Part shown: in pieces, positions 12,563 through 25,600 of the stretch
Position numbering within the stretch: position 1 is the stretch's first letter
How the letters are laid out: every line of letters begins with the position of its first letter
Source: Coriaria nepalensis
Taxonomy: Eukaryota > Streptophyta > Magnoliopsida > Cucurbitales > Coriariaceae
DNA length: 64,000 nucleotides
Direction: 5' to 3'
NCBI GenBank assembly: GCA_027186245.1
Contig: CP114481.1
Location: forward strand, 53,576,569 to 53,640,568
Position numbers and translations under genes: made by a program
The notes under the pieces: model-generated
Databases searched by the model: none
Told to the model about the DNA's origin: nothing
Seen by the model: only the letters and a program-made list of their open reading frames with translations

Positions 12563-14500
12563 ACGGGCAAGAAAAAAGCTAGAAAAATGTTTTACGGAAT
12601 GAAGTACTTTCATGCAAACGAATGAAAATGAGTAAGAAATAGTACCTGATATGAAGACAAATTGAGAGCTTAAAACAAATCAAATTTCCGAACCCTTATT
12701 TTTTTAGAGCGTTGGAGCTTGAGAGAGATAAAATGGTGAATGAATATGATAAAAATAATACAAATTAAAATTAGACAAAGTTCCAAAAATTTACAAGGAT
12801 ATCAACGGGCGGAAAAGATCTACAAAAGTATTTTGCAGAATGATGTACTTTTATGCAAACGAATGAAAATGAGTAAGAAATAGTACCTGATATGAAGACG
12901 AATTGAGAGTTTCAAACAAATCTAAACTTTGAACCATAATTTTTTTAGAGCGTTGGAGCTTAAGAGAGATAAAATGGTGAACGTATAAGATAAAAATAAT
13001 ACAAATTAAAATTAGACAAAGTTCCCAAAATTTACAAGAAAATCAACGGGCAAGAAAAAATCTAGAAAAGAGTTTTGCGGAATGAAGTACTTTCATGCAA
13101 ACGAATGAAAATGAGTAAGAAATAGTACCTGATATGAAAACGAATTGAGAGCTTCAAACAAATCTAATTTCAGAACCATAATTTTTTAAGAGCGTTGGTG
13201 CTTGAGAGAGATAAAATGGTGAATGAATAAGATAAAAATAATACAAATTAAAATTAGACAAAGTATCGAAAATTTACAAGAAAATCAACAGGCAAGAAAA
13301 AATCTAGAAAAATGTTTTGCGGAATGAAGTACTTTCATGCAAACGAATAAAAATGAGTATGAAATAGTACCTGATATAAAAACGAATTGAGAGCTTCAAA
13401 CAAATCTAATTTCCGAAACCATAATTTTTTTAGAGCGTTGGAGCTTGAGAGATATAAAATGGTGAATGTATAAGATAAAAATAATTCAAATTAAAATTAG
13501 ACAAAGTTTAAAAAATTTACAATAATATCAACGGGCGGGAAAAAATCTAGAAAAGAGTTTTGCGGAATGAAGTACTTTCATGCAAACGAATAAAAATGAG
13601 TATGAAATAGTACCTGATATGAAAACGAATTGAGAGCTTCAAACAAATCAAATTTCCGAACCATTATTTTTTTAGAGCGTTGGAGCTTGAGAGAGATAAA
13701 ATGGTGAATGAATATGATAAAAATAATACAAATTAAAATTAGACAAAGTTCCAAAAATTTACAAGGATATCAACGGGCGGAAAAGATCTTCAAAAGTATT
13801 TTGCAGAATGATGTACTTTTATGCAAACGAATGAAAATGAGTAAGAAATAGTAACTGATATGAAGACGAATTGAGAGCTTCAAACAAATCTAAACTTTGA
13901 ACCATAATTTTTTTAGAGCGTTGGGGCTTAAGAGAGATAAAATGGTGAATGAATAAGATAAAAATAATACAAATTCAAATTAGACAAAGTTTCAAAAATT
14001 TACAAGAAAATCAACGGGCAAGAAAAAAGCTAGAAAAATGTTTTACGGAATGAAGTACTTTCATGCAAACGAATGAAAATGATTAAGAAATAGTACCTGA
14101 TATGAAAACCAATTCAGAGCCTCATACAAATCTAATTTCCGAACCATAATTATTTTAGAGCGTTGGAGCTTGAGAAAGATAAAATGGTGATTAAATAAGA
14201 TAAAAATAATACAAATACAAATAAGACAAAGTTCCCAAAATTTACAAGAAAATCAACGGGCAAGAAAAAATCTAGAAAAGAGTTTTGCACAATGATGTAC
14301 TTTCATGCAAACGAACGAAAATGAGTAAGAAATTGTAACTGATATGAAAACGAATTGAGAGCGTCAAAGATATCTAATTTCTGAACCATAATTGTTTTAC
14401 AGCGTTGGAGCTTGAGAGAGATAAAATGGTAAATGAATTAGATAAAAATAATACAAATTAAAATTAGACAAAGTTTCAAAAATTTACAAGAAAATCAACA
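12563..14500 (+). repeat. Mosaic block with pieces matching 28.0-29.2 kb and 35.1-36.0 kb
   Basis: Starts 12563 and 12805 match 28045 and 28287 (+15,482). After one unit that has no partner, 13288, 13531 and 13773 match 28528, 28771 and 29013 (+15,240, exactly one monomer less). From about 13840 the partner switches to 35.3 kb: 13773, 14014 and 14256 match 35299, 35540 and 35783, with GTAACTGATATG, TTGGGGCT and AAAAAAGCTAG as markers. The segment therefore carries, in order, sequence that is now split between two places to the right. Confidence 0.75.
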
Positions 14501-14849
14501 TGCAAGAAAAAATCTAGAAAAGTGTTTTGCGGAATGAAGTACTTTCATGCAAACGAATAAAAATGAGTATGAAATAGTACCCTATATGAAAACGAATTGA
14601 GAGCTTCAAACAAATCAAATTTCCGAACCCTTATTTTTTTAGAGCGTTTGAGCTTGTGATAGATAAAATGGTGAATGAATATGATAAAAATAATACAAAT
14701 TAAAATTAGACAAAGTTCCAAAAATTTACAAGAATATCAACGGGCGGAAAAGATCTAGAAAAGTGTTTTGCGGAATGAAGTACTTTCATGCAAACGAATG
14801 AAAATGAGTAAGAAATAGTACCTGATATGAAGACGAATGGAGAGCTTCA

Positions 14850-16360
14850 AACAAATTTAATTTCCGAACCATTTATTTTTTAGAGCGTTGGAGCTTGAGA
14901 GAGATAAAATGGTGAATGTATAAGACAAAAATAATACAAATTAAAATTAGACAAAGTTTAAAAAATTTACAAGAATATCAATGGGCGGGAAAAAATCTAG
15001 AAAAGAGTTTTGCGAAATGAAGTACTTTCATGCAAACGAATGAAAATGAGTAAGAAATAGTACCTGATATGAAAATGAATTGAGAGCTTCAAACAAATCT
15101 AGTTTCTGAACCATATTAATTTTAGAGCGTTGGAGCTTGAGAGAGATAAAATGCTGAATGAATAAGATAAAAATAATAGAAATTAAAATCAGACAAAGTT
15201 CTAAAAATTTACAAGAAAATCAACGGGCAAGAAAAAATCTAGAAAAATATTTTGCGGAATGACATACTTTCATGCAAACGAATGAAAAAGATTAAGAAAT
15301 AGTACCTGATATGAAAACCAATTGAGAGCCTCAAACAAATCTAATTTCCGAACCATTATTTTTTTAGAGCGTTGGAGCTTGAGAGAGATAAAATGGTGAT
15401 TAAATAAGATCAAAATAATACAAATAAAAATTAGACAAAGTTCCAAAAATTTACAAGAATATCAACGGGCGGAAAAGATCTAGAAAAGTGTTTTGCGGAA
15501 TGAAGTACTTTCATGCAAACGAATGAAAATGAGTAAGAAATAGTACCTCATATGAAAACAAATTGAGAGCTTGAAACAAATCTAATTTCAGAACCATAAT
15601 TGTTTTAGAGCGTTGGAGCTTGAGAGAGATAAAATGGTGAATGAATTAGATAAAAATAATACAAATTACAATTTGACAAAGTTTCAAAAATTTACAAGAA
15701 AATCAACAGGCAAGAAAAAATCAAGAAAAGCATTCTGCGGAATAAAGTACTTTCATGCATACGAATGAAAATGAGTAAGAAATAGTACCTGATACGAAGA
15801 CGACTTCAGAGCTTCAAGCAAATCTGATTTCCGAACCATAATTTTTTTAGAGCGTTGTAGCTTGAGAGAGATAAAATGGTGAATGAATATGATAAAAATA
15901 ATACAAATTAAAATTAGACAAAGTTTCAAAAATTTACAAGAAAATCAACAGGCAAGAAAAAATCTAGAAAAGTGTTTTGCGGAATGAAGTATTTTCATGC
16001 AAACGAATAAAAATGAGTATGAAATAGTACCTGATATTAAAACGAATTGGGAGCTTCAAACAAATCAAATTTCCGAACCATTATTTTTTTAGAGCGTCGG
16101 AGCTTGAGAGAGATAAAATGGTGAATGAATATGATAAAAATAATACAAATTAAAATTAGACAAAGTTTCAAAAATTTACAAGAATATCAACGGGCGGGAA
16201 AAAATCTAGAAAAGTGTTTTGCGGAATGAGGTACTTTCATGCAAACGAATAAAAATGAGTATGAAATAGTACCTGATATGAAAACGAATTGAGAGTTTCA
16301 AACAAATCAAATTTCCGAACCATTATTTTTTTAGAGCATTGTAGCTTGAGAGAGATAAAA
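14850..16360 (+). repeat. Six-monomer block shared with 22336-23875
   Basis: Starts 15223, 15465 and 16190 match 22738, 22980 and 23705 at +7,515. Unit 14981 matches 22467 at +7,486; the difference is the 29 bp duplication of the right copy. Shared markers are CTCATATGAAAAC with GAGCTTGAAAC, GATACGAAGACGACTTC, GAAGTATTTTC and GAGCGTCGGAGC. The match ends where this copy leads into the 15 bp deletion monomer. Confidence 0.8.
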
Positions 16361-16374
16361 TGGTGAATGAATAA

Positions 16375-16405
16375 GATAAAAAATAATACAAATTTCGAGA
16401 AATTT
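16375..16405 (+). other. 15 bp deletion between short direct repeats (second case)
   Basis: ACAAATTTCGAG at 16388-16399 replaces the longer ACAAATT...ACAAATTTCC arrangement, as at 3829-3840. Both cases share the CGAG variant, so they probably descend from one event rather than two. Confidence 0.7.
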
Positions 16406-16660
16406 ACAAGAATATCAACGGGCGTGAAAAAAATCTAGAAAAGTGTTTTGCGGAATGAAGTACTTCCATGCAAACGAATGAAAATGAGTAAGAAATAGTA
16501 CCTGATATGAAGACGACTTCAGAGCTTCAAGCAAATCTGATTTCCGAACCATAATTTTTTTAGAGCGTTATAGCTTGAGAGAGATAAAATGGTGAATGAA
16601 TATGATAAAAATAATACAAATTAAAATTAGACAAAGTTCCAAAAATTTACAAGGATATAA

Positions 16661-17143
16661 ACGGGCGGAAAAGATCTAGAAAAATGTTTTGCGGAATGAA
16701 GTACTTTCATGCAAACGAATGAAAATGAGTAAGAAATAGTACCTGATATGAAAACGAATTGAGAGCGTCAAACAAATCTAATTTCATAACCGTAATTGTT
16801 TTAGAGCGTTGGAGCTTGAGAGAGATAAAATGGTGAATGAATAAGATAAAAATAATACAAATGAAAATTAGACAAAGTTTCAAAAATTTACAAGAAAATC
16901 AACAGGCAAGAAAAAATATAGAAAAGTATTTTGCGGAATGAAGTACTTTCACGCAAACGAATAAAAATGAGTATGAAATAGTACCTGATATGAAAACGAA
17001 TTGAGAGCTTCAAACAAATCAAATTTCCGAACTATTATTTTTTTAGAGCGTTGGAGCTTGAGAGAGATAAAATGGTGAATGAATATGATAAAAATAATAC
17101 AAATTAAAATTAGACAAAGTTCCAAAAATTTACAAGGATATCA
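16661..17143 (+). repeat. Two-monomer block shared with 17386-17870
   Basis: The CATAACCGTAATTG monomer followed by the TATAGAAAAGTATTTT monomer at 16902 repeats 727 bp later (17629), then at 19323. Only the head of the first unit differs (ACGGGCGGA at 16661, ACAAGCGTG at 17386). This pair marks the left edge of the 7-monomer series. Confidence 0.8.
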
Positions 17144-18837
17144 ACGGGCGGAAAAGATCTAGAAAAACATTTTTCGGAATGAAGTACTTTCATGCAAACG
17201 AATGAAAATGAGGAAGAAATAGTACCTGATATGAAGACGAATTCAAAGCTTCAAGCAAATCTGATATCCGAACCATAATTTTTTTAGAGCGTTGTAGCTT
17301 GAGAGAGATAAAATGGTGAATGAATAAGATAAAAAATAAAACAAATTAAAATTATACAAATTTCCAGAAATTTACAAGAATATCAACAAGCGTGAAAAAA
17401 ATCTAGAAAAATGTTTTGCGGAATGAAGTACTTTCATGCAAACGAATGAAAATGAGTAAGAAATAGTACCTGATATGAAAACGAATTGAGAGCGTCAAAC
17501 AAATCTAATTTCATAACCGTAATTGTTTTAGAGCGTTGGAGCTTGAGAGAGATAAAATGGTGAATGAATAAGATAAAAATAATACAAATGAAAATTAGAC
17601 AAAGTTTCAAAAATTTACAAGAAAATCAACAGGCAAGAAAAAATATAGAAAAGTATTTTGCGGAATGAAGTACTTTCACGCAAACGAATAAAAATGAGTA
17701 TGAAATAGTACCTGATATGAAAACGAATTGAGAGCTTCAAACAAATCAAATTTCCGAACTATTATTTTTTTAGAGCGTTGGAGCTTGAGAGAGATAAAAT
17801 GGTGAATGAATATGATAAAAATAATACAAATTAAAATTAGACAAAGTTCAAAAAATTTACAAGGATATCAACGGGCGGAAAAGATCTAGAAAACCATTTT
17901 GCGGAATGAAGTACTTTCATGCAAACGAATAAAAATGAGTATGAAATAGTACCTAATATGAAGACGAATTGAGAGCTTCAAACAAATCTAATTTCCGAAC
18001 CATAATAATTTTAGAGCGTTGGAGCTTGAGAGAGATAAAATGCTGAATGAATAAGATAAAAAATAATACAAATTAAAATTAGACAAAGTTCTAAAAATTT
18101 ACAAGAAAATCAACGGGCAAGAAAAAATCTAGAAAAATGTTTTGCGGAATGACGTACTTTCATGCAAACGAATGAAAATGATTAAGAAATAGTACCTGAT
18201 ATGAAAACCAATTGAGAGCCTCAAACAAATCTAATTTCGGAAGCATAATTTTTTTAGAGCGTTGGAGCTTGAGAGAGATAAAATGATGATTAAATAAGAT
18301 AAAAATAATACAAATAAAAATTAGACAAAGTTCCAAAAATTTACAAGAATATCAACGGGCGGAAAAAATCTAGAAAATTTTTTTGCGGAATGAAGTACTT
18401 TCATGCAAACGAATGAAAATGATTAAGAAATGATACCTGATATGAAAACGAATTGAGAGCTTCAAACAAATCTAATTTCAGAACCATAATTGTTTTAGAG
18501 CGTTGGAGCTTCAGAGAGATAAAATGGTGAATGAATTAGGTAAAAATAATACAAATTAAAATTAGACAAAGTTTCAAAAATTTACAAGAAAATCAACAGG
18601 CAAGAAAAAATCTAGAAAAGCATTCTGCGGAATGAAGTACTTTCATGCAAACGAATGAAAATGAGTAAGAAATAGTACCTGATATGAAGACGACTTCAGA
18701 GCTTCAAGCAAATCTAATTTCCGAACCATAATTTTTTTAGAGCGTTGTAGCTTGAGAGAGATAAAATGGTGAATGAATATGATAAAAATAATACAAATTA
18801 AAATTAGACAAAGTTCCAAAAATTTACAAGGATATCA
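17144..18837 (+). repeat. Seven-monomer higher-order unit, copy 1 (1,694 bp)
   Basis: Starts 17144, 17386, 17629, 17871, 18113, 18357 and 18599 define seven distinct types, and the series restarts at 18838. The first unit has the odd AAAACATTTTTCGG block and GAATTCAAAGCTTC. The second carries CATAACCGTAATTG, the third TATAGAAAAGTATTTT, the fourth AAAACCATTTT. In spot comparison I saw no difference from copy 2 over 18838-20020. Confidence 0.9.
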
Positions 18838-20020
18838 ACGGGCGGAAAAGATCTAGAAAAACATTTTTCGGAATGAAGTACTTTCATGCAAACGAATGAA
18901 AATGAGGAAGAAATAGTACCTGATATGAAGACGAATTCAAAGCTTCAAGCAAATCTGATATCCGAACCATAATTTTTTTAGAGCGTTGTAGCTTGAGAGA
19001 GATAAAATGGTGAATGAATAAGATAAAAAATAAAACAAATTAAAATTATACAAATTTCCAGAAATTTACAAGAATATCAACAAGCGTGAAAAAAATCTAG
19101 AAAAATGTTTTGCGGAATGAAGTACTTTCATGCAAACGAATGAAAATGAGTAAGAAATAGTACCTGATATGAAAACGAATTGAGAGCGTCAAACAAATCT
19201 AATTTCATAACCGTAATTGTTTTAGAGCGTTGGAGCTTGAGAGAGATAAAATGGTGAATGAATAAGATAAAAATAATACAAATGAAAATTAGACAAAGTT
19301 TCAAAAATTTACAAGAAAATCAACAGGCAAGAAAAAATATAGAAAAGTATTTTGCGGAATGAAGTACTTTCACGCAAACGAATAAAAATGAGTATGAAAT
19401 AGTACCTGATATGAAAACGAATTGAGAGCTTCAAACAAATCAAATTTCCGAACTATTATTTTTTTAGAGCGTTGGAGCTTGAGAGAGATAAAATGGTGAA
19501 TGAATATGATAAAAATAATACAAATTAAAATTAGACAAAGTTCAAAAAATTTACAAGGATATCAACGGGCGGAAAAGATCTAGAAAACCATTTTGCGGAA
19601 TGAAGTACTTTCATGCAAACGAATAAAAATGAGTATGAAATAGTACCTAATATGAAGACGAATTGAGAGCTTCAAACAAATCTAATTTCCGAACCATAAT
19701 AATTTTAGAGCGTTGGAGCTTGAGAGAGATAAAATGCTGAATGAATAAGATAAAAAATAATACAAATTAAAATTAGACAAAGTTCTAAAAATTTACAAGA
19801 AAATCAACGGGCAAGAAAAAATCTAGAAAAATGTTTTGCGGAATGACGTACTTTCATGCAAACGAATGAAAATGATTAAGAAATAGTACCTGATATGAAA
19901 ACCAATTGAGAGCCTCAAACAAATCTAATTTCGGAAGCATAATTTTTTTAGAGCGTTGGAGCTTGAGAGAGATAAAATGATGATTAAATAAGATAAAAAT
20001 AATACAAATAAAAATTAGAC
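18838..20020 (+). repeat. Seven-monomer higher-order unit, truncated copy 2
   Basis: Starts 18838, 19323 and 19565 match 17144, 17629 and 17871 at +1,694. The copy runs for about five monomers. Near 20020 the sequence changes from the expected AAAGTTCCAAAAAT to AAAGTTTCAATAAT and jumps to a monomer of the third type at 20049. The junction therefore lies inside a monomer tail and keeps the repeat phase. Confidence 0.85.
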
Positions 20021-20048
20021 AAAGTTTCAATAATTTACAAGAAAATCA

Positions 20049-21257
20049 ACAGGCAAGAAAAAATATAGAAAAGTATTTTGCGGAATGAAGTACTTTCACG
20101 CAAACGAATAAAAATGAGTATGAAATAGTACCTGATATAAAAACGAATTGAGAGCTTCAAACAAATCAAATTTCCGAACTATTATTTTTTTAGAGCTTTG
20201 GAGCTTGAGAGAGATAAAATGGTGAATGAATATGATAAAAATAATACAAATTAAAATTAGACAAAGTTCAAAAAATTTACAAGGATATCAACGGGCGGAA
20301 AAGATCTAGAAAACCATTTTGCGGAATGAAGTACTTTCATGCAAACGAATAAAAATGAGTATGAAATAGTACCTAATATGAAGACGAATTGAGAGCTTCA
20401 AACAAATCTAATTTCCGAACCATAATAATTTTAGAGCGTTGGATCTTGAGAGAGATAAAATGCTGAATGAATAAGATAAAAAATAATACAAATTAAAATT
20501 AGACAAAGTTCTAAAAATTTATAGGAAAATCAACGGGCAAGAAAAAATCTAGAAAAATGTTTTGCGGAATGACGTACTTTCATGCAAACGAATGAAAATG
20601 ATTAAGAAATAGTACCTGATATGAAATCCAATTGAGAGCCTCAAACAAATCTAATTTCGGAAGCAAAATTTTTTTAGAGCGTTGGAGCTTGAGAGAGATA
20701 AAATGATGATTAAATAAGATAAAAATAATACAAATAAAAATTAGACAAAGTTCCAAAAATTTACAAGAATATCAACGGGCGGAAAAAATATAGAAAATTT
20801 TTTTGCGGAATGAAGTACTTTCATGCAAACGAATGAAAATGTTTAAGAAATGATACCTGATATGAAAACGAATTGAGAGCTTCAAACAAATCTAATTTCA
20901 GAACCATAATTGTTTTAGAGCGTTGGAGCTTCAGAGAGATAAAATGGTGAATGAATTAGGTAAAAATAATACAAATTAAAATTAGACAAAGTTTCAAAAA
21001 TTTACAAGAAAATCAACAGGCAAGAAAAAATCTAGAAAAGCATTCTGCGGAATGAAGTACTTTCATGCAAACGAATGAAAATGAGTAAGAAATAGTACCT
21101 GATATGAAGACGACTTCAGAGCTTCAAGCAAATCTTATTTCCGAACCATAATTTTTTTAGAGCGTTGTAGCTTGAGAGAGATAAAATGGTGAATGAATAT
21201 GATAAAAATAATACAAATTAAAATTAGACAAAGTTCAAAAAATTTACAAGGATATCA
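20049..21257 (+). repeat. Seven-monomer higher-order unit, partial copy 3 (last five monomers)
   Basis: Starts 20049, 20291 and 21258 correspond to 17629, 17871 and 18838 at +2,420 bp. This copy has more private changes (GGATCTTGAG, TATAGGAAAATC, ATGAAATCCAATTG, AATGTTTAAG), so it is older or has changed faster than copies 1 and 2. Confidence 0.85.
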
Positions 21258-21329
21258 ACGGGCGGAAAAGATCTAGAAAAGCATTTTGCGGAATGAAGTA
21301 CTTTCATGCAAACGAATGAAAATGAGTAA

Positions 21330-21830
21330 GAAATAGTACCTGATATGAAGACGACTTCAGAGCTTCAAGCAAATCTGATTTCCGAACCATAATTTTTTTA
21401 GAGCGTTGTAGCTTGAGAGAGATAAAATGGTGAATGAATATGATAAAAATAATACAAATTAAAATTAGACAAAGTTCTAAAAATTTACAAGGATATCAAC
21501 GGGCGGAAAAGATCTAGAAAAGCATTTTGCGGAATGAAGTACTTTCATGCAAACGAATGAAAATGAGTAAGAAATAGTATCTGATATGAAGACGACTTCA
21601 GAGCTTCAAGCAAATCTGATATCCGAACCATAATTTTTTTAGAGCGTTGTAGCTTGAGAGAGATAAAATGGTGAATGAATAAGATAAAAAATAAAACAAA
21701 TTAAAATTATACAAATTTCCAGAAATTTACAAAAATATCAACAAGCGTGAAAATAATCTAGAAAAATGTTTTGCGGAATGAAGTACTTTCATGCAAACGA
21801 ATGAAAATGAGTAAGAAATAGTACCTGATA
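21330..21830 (+). repeat. Block shared with 24263-24763
   Basis: The rare TAGTATCTGATATG, GATATCCGAACC and ACAAAAATATCAAC variants occur together in both places. Starts 21499 and 21741 match 24432 and 24674 at +2,933, which is twelve monomers plus the 29 bp duplication that lies between the copies. Confidence 0.75.
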
Positions 21831-23044
21831 TGAAAACGAATTGAGAGCTTCAAACAAATCTAATTTCAGAACCATAATTGTCTTAGAGCGTTGGAGCTTG
21901 AGAGAGATAAAATGGTGAATGACTTAGATAAAAATAATACAAATTAAAATTAGACAAAGTTCCAAAAATTTACAAGAATATCAACGGGAGGAAAAGATCT
22001 AGAAAAGCATTTTGCAGAATGAAGTACTTTCATGCAAACGAATAAAAATGGGTATGAAATAGTACCTGATATGAAAACGAATTGAGAGCTTCAAACAAAT
22101 CAAATATCCGAACCATTATTTTTTTAGAGCATTGGAGCTTGAGAGAGATAAAATGGTGAATGAATATGATAAAAATAATAAAAATTAAAATTAGACAAAG
22201 TTTCAAAAATTTACAAGAAAATCAGCAGGCAGGAAAAAATCTAGAAAAGTGTTTTGCGGAATGAAGTACTTTCATGCAAACGAATAAAAATCAGTATGAA
22301 ATAGTACCTGATATGAAAACAAATTGAGAGTTTCAAACAAATCAAATTTCCGAACCATTTATTTTTTAGAGCGTTGGAGCTTGAGAGAGATAAAATGGTG
22401 AATGTATAAGACAAAAATAATACAAATTAAAATTAGACAAAGTTTAAAAAATTTACAAGAATATCAACGGGCGGGAAAAAATCTAGAAAAGAGTTTTGCG
22501 GAATAAAGTACTTTCGTGCAAACGAATGAAAATGAGTAAGAAATAGTACCTGATATGAAAATGACTAAGAAATAGTACCTGATATGAAAATGAATTGAGA
22601 GCTTCAAACAAATCTAATTTCCGAACCACAATAATTTTAGAGCGTTGGAGCTTGAGAGAGATAAAATGGTGAATGAATAAGATAAAAATAATACCAATAA
22701 AAATTAGACAAAGTTCTAAATATTTACAAGAAAATCAACGGGCAAGAAAAAATCTAGAAAAATGTTTTGCGGAATGATGTACTTTCATGCAAACGAATGA
22801 AAATGATTAAGAAATAGTACCTGATATGAAAACCAATTGAGAGCCTCAAACAAATATAATTTCCGAACCATAATTTTTTTAGAGCGTTGGAGCTTGAGAG
22901 AGATAAAATGGTGATTAAATAAGATAAAAATAATACAAATAAAAATTAGACAAAGTTCCAAAAATTTACAAGAATATCAACGGGCGGAAAAGATCTAGAA
23001 AAGTGTTTTGCGGAATGAAGTACTTTCATGCAAACGAATGAAAA
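21741..23044 (+). repeat. Right copy of the block at 1938-3212; overlaps block shared with 14850-16360
   Basis: The left part (from 21741) is most like 1938-3212, and the part from 22738 on is most like 15223-16360. The two relationships overlap around 22.4-23.0 kb. It carries the 29 bp duplication at 22531-22588 that neither partner has, so that duplication is private to this copy. Confidence 0.8.
22531..22588 (+). repeat. 29 bp direct duplication inside a monomer
   Basis: Bases 22531-22559 (starting AATGAGTAAG and ending TGATATGAA) are repeated at 22560-22588 with one change, G to C, at the fifth base (AATGACTAAG). The monomer is therefore about 271 bp. Neither homologous unit, at 2664 or 14981, has it, so it arose after those copies separated. 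Confidence 0.95.
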
Positions 23045-23949
23045 TGAGTAAGAAATAGTACCTCATATGAAAACAAATTGAGAGCTTGAAACAAATCTAA
23101 TTTCAGAACCATAATTGTTTTAGAGCGTTGGAGCTTGAGAGAGATAAAATGGTGAATGAATTAGATAAAAATAATACAAATTAAAATTAGACAAAGTTTC
23201 AAAAATTTACAAGAAAATCAACAGGCAAGAAAAAATCTAGAAAAGCATTCTGCGGAATGAAGTACTTTCATGCAAACGAATGAAAATGAGTAAGAAATAG
23301 TACCTGATACGAAGACGACTTCAGAGCTTCAAGCAAATCTGATTTCCTAACCATAATTTTTTTAGAGCGTTGTAGCTTGAGAGAGATAAAATGGTGAATG
23401 AATATGATAAAAATAATACAAATTAAAATTAGACAAAGTTTCAAAAATTTACAAGAAAATCAACAGGCAAGAAAAAATCTGGAAAAGTGTTTTGCGGAAT
23501 GAAGTATTTTCATGCAAACGAATAAAAATGAGTATGAAATAGTACCTGATATGAAAACGAATTGGGAGCTTCAAACAAATCAAATTTCCGAACCATTATT
23601 TTTTTAGAGCGTCGGAGCTTGAGAGAGATAAAATGGTGAATGAATATGATAAAAATAATACAAATTAAAATTAGACAAAGTTTCAAAAATTTACAAGAAT
23701 ATCAACGGGCGGGAAAAAATCTAGAAAAGTGTTTTGCGGAATGAAGTACTTTCATGCAAACGAATAAAAATGAGTATGAAATAGTACCTGATACGAAAAC
23801 GAATTGAGAGTTTCAAACAAATCAAATTTCCGAACCATTATTTTTTTAGAGCGTTGTAGCTTGAGAGAGATAAAATGGTGAATGAATATGATAAAAATAA
23901 TACAAATTAAAATTAGACAAAGTTTCAAAAATTTACAAGAATATCAACA

Positions 23950-25600
23950 AGCGTGAAAAAAATCTAGAAAAATGTTTTCCGGAATGAAGTACTTTCATGC
24001 AAACGAATGAAAATGAGTAAGAAATAGTACTTGATATGAAATCGAATTGAGAGCGTCAAACAAATCTAATTTCAGAACCATAATTGTTTTAGAGCGTTGG
24101 AGCTTGAGAGAGATAAAATGGTGAATGAATAAGATAAAAATAATACAAATTAAAATTAGACAAAGTTTCAAAAATTTACAAGAAAATCAACAGGCAAGAA
24201 AAAATCTAGAAAAGCATTCTGCGGAATGAAGTACTTTCATGCAAACGAATGAAAATGAGTAAGAAATAGTACCTGATAGGAAGACGACTTCAGAGCTTCA
24301 AGCAAATCAGATTTCCGAACCATAATTTTTTTAGAGCGTTGTAGCTTGAGAGAGATAAAATGGTGAATGAATATGATAAAAATAATACAAATTAAAATTA
24401 GACAAAGTTCTAAAAATTTACAAGGATATCAACGGGCGGAAAAGATCTAGAAAAGCATTTTGCGGAATGAAGTACTTTCATGCAAACGAATGAAAATGAG
24501 TAAGAAATAGTATCTGATATGAAGACGACTTCAGAGCTTCAAGCAAATCTGATATCCGAACCATAATTTTTTTAGAGCGTTGTAGCTTGAGAGAGATAAA
24601 ATGGTGAATGAATAAGATAAAAAATAAAACAAATTAAAATTATACAAATTTCCAGAAATTTACAAAAATATCAACAAGCGTGAAAAAAATCTAGAAAAAT
24701 GTTTTGCGGAATGAAGTACTTTCATGCAAACGAATGAAAATGAGTAAGAAATAGTACCTGATATGAAAACGAATTGAGAGCGTCAAACAAATCTAATTTC
24801 CGAACCATTATTTTTTTAGAGCGTTGTAGCTTGAGAGAGATAAAATGGTGAATGAATATGATAAAAATAATACAAAATAAAATTAGACAAAGTTTCAAAA
24901 ATTTACAAAAAAATCAACAGGCAGGAAAAAATCTAGAAAAGTGTTTTGCGGAATGAAGTATTTTCATGCAAACGAACGAAAATGAGTAAGAAATAGTACC
25001 TCATATGAAAACAAATTGAGAGGTTGAAACAAATCTAATTTCAGAACCATAATTGTTTTAGAGCGTTGGAGCTTGAGAGAGATAAAATGGTGAATGAATT
25101 AGATAAAAATAATACAAATTAAAATTAGACAAAGTTTCAAAAATTTACAAGAAAATCAACAGGCAAGAAAAAATCTAGAAAAGCATTCTGCGGAATGAAG
25201 TACTTTCATGCAAACGAATGAAAATGAGTAAGAAATAGTACTTGATATGAAAACGAATTGAGAGCGTCAAACAAATCTAATTTCAGAACCATAATTGTTT
25301 TAGAGCGTTGGAGCTTGAGAGAGATAAAGAGGTGAATGAATAAGATAAAAATAATACAAATTAAAATTAGACAAAGTTTCAAAAATTTACAAGAAAATCA
25401 ACAGGTAAGAAAAAATCTAGACAAGCATTCTGCGGAATGAAGTACTTTCATGCAAACGAATGAAAATGAGTAAGAAATAGTACCTGATACGAAGACGACT
25501 TCAGAGCTTCAAGCAAATCTGATTTCCGAACCATAATTTTTTTAGAGCGTTTTAGCTTGAGAGAGATAAAATGGTGAATGAATATGATGAAAATAATACA
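23950..25600 (+). repeat. Local five-monomer offset repeat (1,211 bp)
   Basis: The unit at 24190 (ACAGGCAAG/GCATTCTGCGG) and the unit before it, with CTTGATATGAAA and GAGCGTC, recur at 25401 with the unit before it. Between them, near 24917, lies a monomer with GAAGTATTTTC and GAACGAAAATGAG that otherwise matches one at 9180. Mixed origin; no gene. Confidence 0.65.
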
